Below are positions 29,685 to 41,688 of a stretch of 64,000 nt of DNA, piece after piece; positions within the stretch are counted from its first letter, which is position 1; each line of letters starts with the position of its first letter. Source of the DNA: Mantamonas sphyraenae. Its lineage: Eukaryota; CRuMs; Mantamonadidae. The stretch lies in NCBI GenBank assembly GCA_026936335.1, contig JAPMXV010000041.1, positions 1 through 64,000 on the forward strand. The letters run 5' to 3'. The notes beneath the pieces were generated by a model. The model was given only the letters and a program-made list of their open reading frames with translations, made no database searches and was not told the origin of the DNA. Position numbers and translations under genes: made by a program.

Positions 29685-32600
29685 ATGCTCCGTTCCGCCG
29701 TCCAGCATTGGCTGCGTCTACACGCAGACGATTCCGATGACACTCTCATCGACTACTTTTCCGTGTACCTACTCCTAGACACCTCCACCTCCTCCTCTTC
29801 CCCTTCCACCTCCACCACCTCCTCCACCTCCTCATCCTCCACCTCCTCCTCAACAACCACCTCCACCTCCTCCTCCACAACCACCACTCCTTCCCTCCTC
29901 CCTCTCCACCCATGGTCCCCTGCCCTCCTCCTCTTCAGCGACGACAACCTGTACCTCCTACAGCTTGACAAAGCTCCAGAAGACGCCCTCGTCACCACCT
30001 GCTCCCTCACCCTCTCCAACAAGGGTAATTTCACTCCGCCTCTACCACTCTCACCCCCACCCTCTGCCCCCTTCCCCTCTCCCCCCTCCCCATTTCCCAA
30101 TCCCACCCCTTTCTCCCCGCTCACCCGTCGCCTCCAATCCTCCCTCAGTCTCCCTCGACAACACAGACCTCACGCTCACCTTCCCAGATGGCCTTGTTGC
30201 CTACATCGACTCCCGCGACTCCCTCGATCGCCTTACCGCCGTGTTTTCCGAATGGAAAGGCACCCGCCTTGCAGACGACAGGGCCTCTCTAGCCTTCTCA
30301 CCATCCCAACCCCAACCGTCCTCCCCGCAATCCTCCCCGGCCCCAGCCGACCTTGCCGTCACCCTTACCGAGCAAAAACCCATCCGCAAATCCTACAGCA
30401 TCCTCAAGCGCCGCTCCAAGCAACCACAAGCGCAGCAAGCAAACGACCAACCCTCCCCGTCCTCCCCCACCGTCCGCTTCTCCACCACCCCGGCCCCACC
30501 CACTCCCTCCGCCTCCCTCGACCCCGAGGTCCAAATCCGTCTCCCCATCTTTCGTGTCCTCGCCTCCCTGGGCGTCAAGGAAGACCATTTGTGGCAGGGC
30601 AGCATCGACGTCCTCGGCGTCGTCAACCAGCTCAAGGACATCTTTCGCAACACCAAAGAGTTTGACCTCTTTCTCCCAGTCACCGGACAGCCTATGTCCG
30701 CCGCAGACGACGATGCCATTGCCACTCGCTCCCGCAGTGACACCACCGTCGACCCTCCCAGCTCTCGCGGCGGCAGTTCACGCTCCGATGCGGGCCGCAC
30801 TGCCGTCATCACCTTTGCCTTTCCTCACAACGATCCCGCCTTCCACGGCATCCGTAACAAGATGTTCCGCGTGAAAACAACTTGGTCTGTGCGCCATGTC
30901 ATACGCGTCATTTGTCGCAAGCTCAAGCTTCGTCCCGCAGACGCTGACCAGTCCCACGAGCTCACACGTGCCCTCCTCTCTGCCGCCGCCGCCGAGTTTC
31001 GTCTCCTCACCCTTGCTGGCCTCGTCCTCGACGAAAAGCTGCCCATCCATGCCTATGGCCTCGGCTCTCTCTTTGAAAGCTGGCAGCTCCAGCTCCTGCG
31101 AACAGACAACCTCCCGCCACGCGAACAGCACATCATCGAGTTCCGCATGCCCACAGACGCCCCACAATTCAACGGCATCCACAAGAAGCTCATCAAACTC
31201 GATCCTTCCCTTCGCATGTACGAGATCCTCGAGCTCCTCCTCACCAAGCTCGGCCTTCCCGTCGTCGCCATCGACCACCTCTACGACCTCAACGGCCCCA
31301 ACGGCACCCGCTTTGAGCTCTACGAGTCCCTTCAGATGCACGGCGTCGGCTCCCTCTACGACACCCTCACTGTCCACCTCAAGGCCGTCAAGAACCCCCG
31401 CCCAAACGCACGCCTTCGCGCTGCCTCCAACCGCAACCTGCCCAAGCGCCGCTCCCAGTACAACGTCGGCTCTTCAACCGTCGGTGGCGTACGCAAGAGC
31501 CTCCTCCTCGCGCCCGCCGCTTCCGACCTGCCTCTCCCGCCACCGCGTACCTCCTCCACAGACTCCCAACCGTCCCCCACAGCACCTACGAAGCAACAAC
31601 AGCACGAACCACAGGAGCAGGCCGACCAACAGCCTCAAGGCCAACCGCAGGCAACGACTCCTGTGGACGTGCCCAGCGAGCTCACAGACCTCCTCCACCT
31701 CCGCAAATGTGGCTTCCTCCACAAACGCGGCGGCGTCGTCAAGTCCTGGAAGAAGCGCTGGTTTGTGCTCGAAAACGATGTCCTCGCCTACTTTACCTCT
31801 CCGCAGAAGCAAGAGCCCGCCGGCGCAGTCAGCCTGCTCGGCGCCATCTGCGGCCGTGTCAGCAAGCGCATCCACACGCGCAGCTCCTCTGCAGATAGTG
31901 ACAACGACGACGACGACGACGACAATCAACGCTCGGGCAACGAATGGCACGTCCTGTACATTGACCACCCGGCTGGCCGCCGCTACCTCATTGCAAGCAA
32001 GAGCAAGTCCACCCTCGAGAGCTGGTACGACATGCTCGTCATGTGGGCCAGTCCCGGTGACACCCTCGACTCCTTTGATCAGGTCAACAACCGCACACGC
32101 ACCGCCCCTGCAGACACCATCTCCAACTTTCGCCGCTCTGTCATGCTCAAGGTCAAACGCCAAAGCGGCAGCTCCCTTGACCTCCACGCATCCTCCTCCT
32201 CCTCCTCCACCACCACCACCACCACCACCACTACCACCGCCAACAACAACACAACCTCCTCCTCCACCGCCACAAACCCCACCTACGTGCCCACCGACGA
32301 TGATCCCGCATCCTCAGACACCGCCACCCCTTCCCAGCGCTCCACCTCCACTGCCATGGGCATGCGCAAACCAATTCCTCCCGAAAACTACGCCCCACCC
32401 ATGCGTGTCAATGTCAGCCAACGCGTGCGCAAGACCTTCAAATCCTCCTGGCAACGCCGCAAGCTCCTTCTCGACACAGACGCTGTTCTCTCTGTCTTTC
32501 GCCTCTCTGACGACGACGCCACCGCCGAACCCCTCGCTCGCCTTGTCCTCAACATGGCCGCCGACCTCGACCCCATACGCGACCAGGACGCAGACCCGGC

Positions 32601-34521
32601 CTGGCTCCTCCGCATCAAAACCTCCGCCGACGACAAGTTCCACGAGTTTGCCTTTGCCTTTCCCGAGGATCTCGACTTTTGGGAGGATGTCCTTCGCTAC
32701 GAGATCGAACACGACGCCTACCAAACCTACAAGCGCCGCCAGGACAACATGAACCGCCTCACCATGGGCCACGACCTCGTCCAGCAGCTCCAAGTGACAC
32801 CCATTCCCCAGCTCGAGCCCCAGCTCGAGACCCAACCGCAATCCGAGCCCGAGCCCCAACCAGAGTCCCAACCAGAGCCCCAACCGGAGGCCCAACCAGA
32901 GGCCCAACCAGAGGCCCAACCAGAGGCCCAATCCCCGCAATCATCTTCACCACCCTCCTCCCCTCGCTCCACTCAAGAGCCGCCCTCTCAACCCTCTCCG
33001 CAACCACAACCAGTCCCCGATCCTCCAACTCCGACCCCAACACCACATCTCTCCCTCAATCTCCTTCTGGACGACCACTCCCAACGCGTCTCCCTTTCCT
33101 TCACACTCTACGAACGCGACTGGGCCGCCGTCGACGACCTCCTCCATTCCCAACGCATCCGCATCACCCTCTCCATCCAACCTTACCCCAGCCTTCCCAC
33201 CCGTCTGTCCCTTCGCTTCCTCCCGACTCTCCTGAGCGATCCAGCACCAGAACCAGAACCAGAACCAGAAGCGACAACAGCCTCCCAACCAACCCAAAGC
33301 CCGACCCCTCCGTCCTCCCCTCCTGCCACGCCTTTGCCTCCCACCAAGCAGTACGCCTTCAAACCGCTTCCCTACCTCCTCGCTGGTCCCTGCGACTGGC
33401 GCGAACCTCGCCTCGAACTCCAATTCCGCATCGAAGACACCCGCACGCGCATCCTCCTCGCCATCCCATCCAACATTGACGATGCTTACCTCCAACTCCA
33501 TGCCTGGCGACAAGAACAGGCCCAGATCGAAGCCGACTACGCCGCCGCTGACCATCTTGAGCTCTTTCTTCGCGTCGATGACGCCACAGGCCGCGTCTCC
33601 CTCACCCTGTTCCCCAGCTGTCCACGCACACGCCAGCAACGACGAGACGAAATCCACTCCCTCGTCGGCTCCTGGTTCGACAACGCATTCCACAGGCTCG
33701 AGGCCTATCACGATGCCATCGCCGCGCCCGTCATTGCCACCATCCTCGACCGTACATGGCAACACGTTGCCACACACGACCCAACTGTGTTTGTCCCCAC
33801 CCTCCTCGACGACATCGTCGACCAAGCCTTCTTCTCGGTCGAAGAGTTCAACATCACTGCCGAGCGCATCGGCAAGCTCGACCGCCCAAAGAAGGACAGG
33901 CTCGACGCCGTCCTCGACCTCCTCGAATCAGGCAATGTCAATCAGCTCCTCGCCGCACTCGGTGTCCAGTCCAACCAGCTTGAGGACCTCGCCTCGGCAC
34001 AGGCCGAGCAGGAACTCCTCCAACGCCAGCGCAACGACAACGACGACGCCGACGAGCAAGGCAGCGGGGTCATCACCACAAGTGCCCCGCCTCCTCCCCC
34101 TCCTCCTCCTCCTCCCCCTCCTCCCATCCCCACCATCCGTGCGGATGTCAAGCAGCAGGTCGCCGCACAGTTTGGCGTCCAGCTCAAACAGGCGCCCACC
34201 ACCAGCGAAGAGGGCATGTTGGAAATGGTCCGCACAAAGTCCATTGGCGGAGAGCAGCCCGAAGAGGTCCAACTCCAGGATGCTATTGTCAACGCACGCA
34301 AGGGCTTGCAAAAGGTCTCTGAGCGAAAGCTCCAGCCCAAGAAGCTCGAGGAGGATATCATGGACGATTTTATGAGTGCAATGACCAAACGCTTTGCTTC
34401 CATCCAGCACGGCAACGTGGAATCCCTCGACGACGACGAACTCGACCTCGACGACGACTGGAGCGACGACGACGATTGGAGCGACGATGACGACGACGAC
34501 GACGACACAAGCACCTGGTAG
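29685..34521 (+). CDS. PH and Ras-association-like protein with WASP-type WH2-central-acidic C-terminus
   Basis: Model: 29685..30024 joined to 30149..34521. The donor is GTAATT, the acceptor CCTCAG, the phase 1, and the product 1570 residues. A PH-like N-terminal region is interrupted by Ser/Thr runs. Two ubiquitin-fold/RA-like segments follow (~327-417 and ~437-526). A clear PH domain (~627-750; [21 protein letters not shown]) precedes a second PH-like region (~864-964), a Pro-Gln-Pro-Glu repeat (~1002-1044) and a polyproline run (~1426-1440). The end holds a WH2-like helix with VQLKQAP (~1445-1463), a central-like helix [15 protein letters not shown] and an Asp-rich tail with three Trp residues. 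Polyproline-W-C-A is the layout of Arp2/3 activators. Lipid and GTPase inputs would come from the PH and RA parts (inference). Confidence 0.85.
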
Positions 34522-34578
34522 CAATGCATCCCACTTCTCTTTCATCTCTGTATTGTGAACTGTGCGCCACTGCCCAGC

Positions 34579-35370
34579 CTACAGCTTGCTGATGGATCCA
34601 CCACACGCAATTGTCGTTTCGCCCGTCACATAGCTCGCCTCGTCCGACACAAGGAAGCACACCGGCGCAGCAATCTCGTCGGGGTTGCCAATGCGTCCCA
34701 ACGGCGTCTGCTCTTCCACCTTGTCCACAATGTCCTTGTTCTTCCACAGCGCCTCGCTAAACTTGGTTTTGATGACCCCCGGCGCCACAGCGTTCACACG
34801 GATGTTGTCTGGGCCCCACTCCCGCGCCAACACTTTGGTGATGGCAAACAGTGTGCTCTTGCTGATCGAATAGTAGCCCAGCATCTCAAACGGCACAATG
34901 CCTGCAATCGAGCTCACAAACACAATCTTCCCTCCCGTCTCCTGCTCGCTCATCACAGCGTGTGCCTCCATGGCCAGTTGCAACGGCGCACGGCAGTTCA
35001 CGTCCATGATCTTGTCGTACGCCTGGATTGGGCTTTCAATCAGCGGTCCAAACACGGGATTCACGGCTGCATTGTTCACCAGAATGTCCAGCCGCCCAAA
35101 CGTGTCCACCACCCACTTCAGCAGCTTCTGTCGATGCTCCTCGTTGCCCACGTGGCAAACCATGCCCCACACCTCCAGTCCCTGCTCCTTAAACATGGCC
35201 ACTGCTTCGTCCACGTTCTCCTGCTTGCGCGAGCTGATCACCACTTTGGCTCCCTCTTTCGCCAGCCTCAGCGCCGTCGCAAGCCCAATGCCCTTGGTCG
35301 ATGCCGTCACCACGGCCACCTGGCCTGTGAAACGTGAAGGATTGATGGCAGATGAAGACGCGGTAGTCAT
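34579..35370 (-). CDS. Peroxisomal short-chain dehydrogenase/reductase, DHRS4-like
   Basis: A 263-residue single-exon protein with the classical SDR motifs: TASTKGIGLATAL (NADP-binding Gly motif), NNAAVNP, catalytic Ser in VSSIAGIVP, YYSISK (Tyr and Lys) and VNAVAPGVIKT. Overall similarity and the NNAAVNP block point to the DHRS4 carbonyl/retinal reductase group. The C-terminus ends in SKL, a type 1 peroxisomal targeting signal; animal DHRS4 ends in a related tripeptide. It is convergent with the WASP-tailed gene, with stops 57 bp apart. Confidence 0.9.
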   Translation of the reverse strand: MTTASSSAINPSRFTGQVAVVTASTKGIGLATALRLAKEGAKVVISSRKQENVDEAVAMFKEQGLEVWGMVCHVGNEEHRQKLLKWVVDTFGRLDILVNNAAVNPVFGPLIESPIQAYDKIMDVNCRAPLQLAMEAHAVMSEQETGGKIVFVSSIAGIVPFEMLGYYSISKSTLFAITKVLAREWGPDNIRVNAVAPGVIKTKFSEALWKNKDIVDKVEEQTPLGRIGNPDEIAAPVCFLVSDEASYVTGETTIACGGSISKL

Positions 35371-35437
35371 TTTGCTTGTTTGAATTGAGTCAAGCCGCGG
35401 CTTTGATTCCTGCGCGTCAACCTTTTCTTTTCACACA

Positions 35438-38400
35438 TCAATCGTCGCTAAAAGCCACATAGCCCTGCGCTTGCACATCGTCCAATTCCACAAAGCGATC
35501 CTTGCGTGGCCCACGCAGCTTCTTCCATGCAAAGAACCCTGCCACAAGCACGGCCAACGAGCCAGCTCCGATGCCGACCAATGTGCCCGTGTCCCCACCC
35601 AGCACATTGTTCCTGTTTGGTGTCCCTCCGTTGTTTGCGTCGCTGCCTCCGTTCTGGCTGTTGGATCCCCCTCCGCCGCCGCCGTTGTTCGGCGTGGGTG
35701 TTGCCGTCGGCGTCGATGTGGCTCCGGGTGTGGCTGTAGGCGTCGGTGTGGCTGTGGCTGTAGGTGTGGGTGTGGGTGTGGGCGTGCCCACAGCGGCGCG
35801 GCAGCCTTGCACAATGACACCGACCTTGCCACCGACCAACGGCGTACACATGCCCGTCTGCGCCACACTGACGTTGCAGTTGACACAGCCCGTATCGCAG
35901 TTGGACACTTGCACCGAGCCGTCGGGCATGCACGTCAGCTTGGACTTGCTCTGGATACACTCGCCCGACACCACCCGCGACGGCATCTGCAGAGAATCTT
36001 GCGATCCACATGCACCCAGCACATACGTGGCCACCACCGTGGCCTTGTGTGGATCCAGCGTGTACGGCGCACATGCAGCCATCTTCAGGTCAAGGGATCC
36101 GCCGCCGCCGCCGCCGCCGTTGTTCGGACACGTGTGCGACAGCTTGCTCTTGAACGCAGGTGGACCCGAGCAACTGTCACTCAGCCACACCTCCTGGTAG
36201 GCATCGCCCACCGAGTCGCAGCCCAACACCAGCGACACCTTGTCACCCGTCAGCGTGTCCGTGGTTGTGGCACACCCGGAAAAGTTCATGTAGCCGGACA
36301 TTTCGGTGTTGCAGTCGTCCTCCTTGACAAACAGGGGCACGTACGCAGGTCCCAAGGTGTTGCCTGGCGTGGGAGGCGGAGGCGGCACAGGCACATACGG
36401 CGTAAAGTTGGGCCAGTTCTGGCCACAGAGGCTGTTTTGCAGCACAATCTGACCCGAATCGTCCTGGCTGCTCGTGCATTGCGGATGGGTTGTGCTCACC
36501 ACCGCACCCGTGCAGTCGTTGTTGGCGTACGTCGTGATCACAGGCATCCGTGTGCCCTGGTCACACTGGTACTTGGTGCTCTGCGTACCCTGGCCCATAA
36601 CACACGTCGACGTGCGCCTCACCACCACCGAGTCTGACGTGTTGGCCGTCAGCTGCGAGCATGTCAGCGTGGCTCCCGGACGCACAAAGCGAGTCAGCTC
36701 CAGCACAACCTCGCCCTGCAGCGCCACATCGCGCAGGGTGCACACACTGCTCAGTTGTCCCCCATTTGGCTGCGCAGTGCACTGGGCATTGTTTGCGTAG
36801 AACTTGTTGTAGGTGCGTTGCGTGCATCGATCTGCACCCACCACTTGCTTGAAGTACGTGTACCGCGTCGTCTGCGGATCCATGCATTGGATCGATGCGT
36901 TGCCCGTCAGCGCCGAACAAAACTGTCCGTCCAGGCCCATGCCATACGACAATTGCGCCAGGTTGATGTTGTTTGCACCGGGCGAGCAGTCTTGTGTGAG
37001 GTACGTGGCCGTCACAGCTCCGTACACGTCGGCCTTGGGCACAAAGTGCGGTGTCATAAACGGCCAGTCGCGCCCACAGCGGTAGTGGGTCCTCGACGGC
37101 GCCCCGTTTGCACCCGTCCCTTGTTCGCACTCGTAGTACGTTGTCGCCACCGCCGTACCCGTGCATCCGGCCTGTGCGTACAGCGAACGCGACGCAAGGC
37201 CGTTTACACACGACCAGCGCACAAACCCGTCCGGATCGGCCATGCACTGGCCCGTTTTGTACACGGTTGCCGTGTCGTAGTTGAACGCATCCGCACGCAC
37301 GCCGTCACACGTGTCTGTGTTCATCAGGGTCAAGGCGGCCACCACTTCGCCTTCGATGCGTTCCTGCGTGCAGTCCTCCTCCAACAGGGTGCCCTGAGCG
37401 CCTGTCGTGCACATGGTGTTGCTGCTCTTGGTCGTCGACGTCGGCGTACCCGTGCACGAGGTGCCCGTGTACGTGCGCTTCACACGCACCCCACTGGACG
37501 ATACCGGGTCACACGTCGTCGTCATGCGCGTGTTGCCCGTGCCCGTGCACGCCGTGTACGAGTTGCTTCCGGGAAGGGACAGCTTGCGCACATCCCACGC
37601 CGTGCTGCACATGCCCGGCGTGTCGAAAAAGGTTTGCTTGGGCACGGGTCGCTGCATGGACACTGCCGGACGCAGGGGCAGGTTGCAGCCCACAATCTTG
37701 ATCGACGTGGGGCCGCCCGTGAACGAGGCGCACTTGCCAAACGGCACCGTGCCCAGATGCATGCAATCACAGCTCTGTGTGCAATTGTACACACGCACCG
37801 ACTGGGTCTGCAGGTCACATTCGTACTTTTGGCCGTGCGTACACACGCCCGCCTTGAAGTACATCTCTGCCCCCGAGTCGGCATCACACCCTTCCGTCGT
37901 GTGCGTCAGCACAGTCACCGTGTTGGCTTTCGTCACCGCTGGCGGCGTGCAAGACCACACCACGGCTCCGCATCCGTAGCCGTGCGGCAGATCTGTCTGC
38001 GTGTGCGACGCACCCGAGCAGTTGCGGTTGGCAAAGTTGAACACCTTTGGCACGCCGCCCATGCATCCTTGCACCTGCGAAAGGGTGTCGCTCATCGTTT
38101 CACACGCTGTGTTGCCAAACGAAATGACGGATGCTGGGTTCTGGCAGACCGGATCTGACGTCGGGTACACAGTGCGGTACATGGGCTCGATGTCCCAGCG
38201 CTCCACAGGCGGAGGGGGAGGCATGATACACTTGTGCACACGCAGCGTGGGGTTGGTCGACGCACACGTGCCGGGTGTCAGCAACGTCTCGTTGCAACGC
38301 ACGCAGCCCACGTCGCACTTGGACATGCCCACCGAGCCGTTCTGGTAGCAGTGCAGCTTGAGCTGCCCGCCGGCCGTGCAAGTGTCTGCCTGCACCAAAG

Positions 38401-41400
38401 ACGGAAAGCCGCCACCTGTGCAGGTGTCGCCAAAGTACAGATCCGCCACAGCAATGGGCTTGGTGTGATCCAGCGTCGGCGCTTCGCAGCTGTAGCTGCT
38501 TCCGCCAGCACACTTGGGCAATCTGCTGCTTCTGCGCAGGTGTACCCGTGCACGTGGACGTGGTCCACACCGACTGGAAGACGTTGCCGTTGGCATCACA
38601 CCCAAAGCTTGAATGCAAAGCTCCGGTCGCAACGCATTCCGTCGCGTTGACATATCCCGTGAGGGGGGACGAGCAGTCGGTGGAGTTTGTGCGGTACAAG
38701 ATGTACACCGGACCCATTTGCGGCTGGGGCGGGTTGATGGGCTCGCGAGGCACAAAGTTGGGCCAGTTGCTGCCACAGCGTGTTTTCTGGGTAAAGTAGG
38801 ACCCGTCATCCGTTGGGAGCTGCAGACACGACGGATAGTACGGTGTACTGGGACCGCTGCAGTCCTTGGTGGTGTAGGTGGCCACGGTGACCACGTTGGT
38901 GGTCGGGTCGCATGTGTAGATGGCCGAAAACTGCTGGGAGGGTCCGGCACACACTGTCCCGTGCGCACGACCTGCAGCACGTCTGTGTCGTTGTACTGTA
39001 TGCTGTCACACTGGATTGGTGCGCTTGATGGCGACTTGCGCGTGGCCACCACCACAAACTCGCCCTGCATCTGCACGTCGCGCAGATCGCATCGCGACTG
39101 GCGTTGTCCAATCCCTCCCGCGGAATAAGGCGTGCACGAGGGCGACGTTACCTCGGCCGTGACCGATGCAATCTTGCCCGAGCAGGTGTTGACGCCGTCA
39201 AACTCGTGGTACGACGTGGTCACCTGTGCATCCGGAGCCGCGCAGGCGTACGTTGCATTTGGCGGAGCTGCATTGAGGCACTGGAAGCGTCCATAGCCCA
39301 CTGAGTACTGCAGCATGTTGATGCCATCGTAGTTGGTGCCGTCGGAGCAGGTGTTGCTGCTGTGCGTGGAGACAACGACGTTCCAAGTGTCGGAAATGGC
39401 GACGCCATCCGAGTTTGCATCGGGAGTGAACAGAGGCCAATCTGTGCCGCACTGGCTCAGCGAGTTGCCCTTTTCGCCCGCACCGTATGAATCGACGTCA
39501 CACCTGGCAAGCTGGACGACGTGGGCTGTGAGCAGGTGGCGTCCGCAAACAGCGTCATTGAGGGGATGCCGCTCTTGCAGGACCACTTCATCCACTGGCC
39601 CAGGTCGTTGGCCACACACTTGTTCTGCGCATACACTTTGGCCGTGTCGTACGACCAGGGAGAGAGACCGTCGCACGAGTCGGATTGGCGCCTGGACATG
39701 GTGGCCACGACGGGACCCGAGATGGAGAGGTCGTCGCGACAGTCCAGACCCACATATTTGGTTCCCGGAGACGTGTTGCATGTGACGTCCGCGTCCTTTG
39801 TGGTGAAGCTTGCAGGCACGGAGCAGTTGGGAGCGTTGTACGTGGTTGTAACACGCGTGTGCGAGGTGGTCCAGTCGCATGTATCTGTGCTGCGTGTGTT
39901 GCCACTGCCACTGCAAAAGGTGTAGTCGTTGCTGCCTGTGTATCGCATGAATGCCACGTCCCAGTCGTTGGAGCATGTGGGTGCTGTGCCATAGTACGTG
40001 TACTTGGGCACGGGTTTCTGACGAAGCGGAGGCGTGCGCATAGGCACGTCGCAGCCATGAAACTTGATGCCCGGCGGTCCTGTGGGGAAAGTGGAGCACT
40101 TGCCCTTTTCGAGAACGCCCACCAAATTGCAGTCGGTGCAGGATGTGGTGCAGTTGTACACGTTCAACCGCTTGCTATCCGCGGAGCAGGTGTACTTGAC
40201 GCCCGTGCCGGGGATACACTGGTCGTGCACTGAGTACAGGTCGGTACCTTTGCCCGTGGTGCACGCGGCATCCTGGAAGGTTTCCAACTGCACCGAGTTG
40301 GTCGCGGGAATTGCCGGTGGTGTGCAGCTATACATACGCCCTGCGTTGCAGCCAGACGGGACGGGGGTGGTCATTATCGACGGTCCCGTGCAGTTTTCGT
40401 TGTCAAACATCAGCCTGCGGCCAGTACGTGTTTGCGGCGGACGTGAACGCAAAAGGTGAGTGATCCTTCCGGAGAAAAAAAAGTGTGCACGCGACATGCG
40501 CGAGCTCGTTTTCGCGCACGCACGGCCTGTGCGGGATCCAAAATGCGAATGGGAAAATAGAAAACGCAAGTCATAGGCGCGGGGTCAACGTACGAGACGG
40601 CCGTGTTGTTCATGCAGCCGTAGATGGCGGACTTTGTGGGTCCAGCAAAGACGCAGAGCGACGTTTCCATAGTTGACGGAGGCTGTGGGGTTTGCGCAGG
40701 TCGGATCGTTGGAGAACGTGTAGTACATGGGCTTGGGTTCAAAGTTGCGCGGTTTGACGACGTTGACGGGCGGTGTGGGCACAAAGTTGGGCCAGTTCTG
40801 GCCGCACATCCCAATTTGGACGCCAGTGAGCTTGCGGCCGTACTTGTTGGTGTTCTCGGCATTCTGGCACGAGCCCAGGGGAGAGGTGCTGATGACTGTG
40901 CCTGAGCAGTCGCGAGAAGCATAGGCAGTCAAGGTAGGGCTGCCGTTGGTACATGTGGCCTTCTGGGAGTAGGTAGGTGCGAGGATGATGCACTTTCCCA
41001 CGACATACACGTCCAGGTTGTCGCGGTGGGTTGCATCATGCCCGTGCAGGTTGTGGCGCCACCCCACTTACCTGCCACGACGACAACCTCGCCCGTGATG
41101 GCCGGGGGCGAGCACACATTGGCTGCAGTGTGCTGCGTGCCGTCACCCGAGGCGAAACACTGGCCGTTGGGGCTGGTGTAGTTCTGAGCGAACGTGGGCA
41201 TTCCCGAGCACGCGTCGTTTGTGTACGTGGTCTGCGTCATGATGGTTGGCGTGGGACACATGGTGGTCTGGTTCGACGAGTAGGAGCAGGCCGTAAACGT
41301 TGGCGAAGAGTCTTGCGAGATCTTCACCACGTCGGCTGCGTTGTTCGTGCATGCTGTCGCACTGTCATACACAACCACGGAAGCGGACTCAATGCACAAT

Positions 41401-41447
41401 GCATACGCAATACACGCTGCAAGCACGAACAGCGAGATTCTCCGCAT
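35438..41447 (-). CDS. Large Cys-rich super-repeat type I membrane protein, frame broken by five single-base shifts
   Basis: Starts MRRISLFVLAACIAYALC (signal peptide) at 41447 and ends after a Pro-Thr-Ala stalk, a Gly/Asn stretch, one transmembrane helix (IGAGSLAVLVAGFFAW) and a short basic/acidic tail. The product is about 1940 residues. One intron at 40593..40415 (donor GTACGT, acceptor CCGCAG) is well supported. The coding sense continues across apparent one-base frame changes near 41035, 40655, 39505, 38935 and 38520; 38520 to 35438 is open. The ectodomain repeats a ~790-residue unit about 2.4 times. The landmark C-G-x-(N/D)-W-P-x-(F/M)-x-P occurs five times, and NDYTFCSGSGNTR near 39930 recurs as NSYTACTGTGNTR near 37540. 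I do not recognise the family. A cell-surface adhesin or coat role is plausible. Sequence error and pseudogene status are both possible. Confidence 0.7.
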
Positions 41448-41688
41448 GGTTTCGATGTGGTCGTGGTGGCGCACGCGTGCCTCCATTCTACAGGAGACAT
41501 GCAAAACACATGCCATGTACCCTCACCCAGCCATCTCATCCACTGTGTGTGTCCACACACACAAACACACAGTCTGTGCACGTGCGCCAGGTCGTCCACA
41601 CCTTTTCAAAAAAACCAAGAACCCCAAACCCACCCAAACTCCAGACCCTTTTCCGCACCCCAACACGGCAGCAAGAACCAAAAAAAGA

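Noticed and set aside
38500-41100. Frame changes in the Cys-rich gene as extra introns
   Set aside because: Apart from 40593..40415, the break points lack paired donor and acceptor consensus. The GTAAGT near 41070 has no usable CAG acceptor that keeps the repeat pattern.
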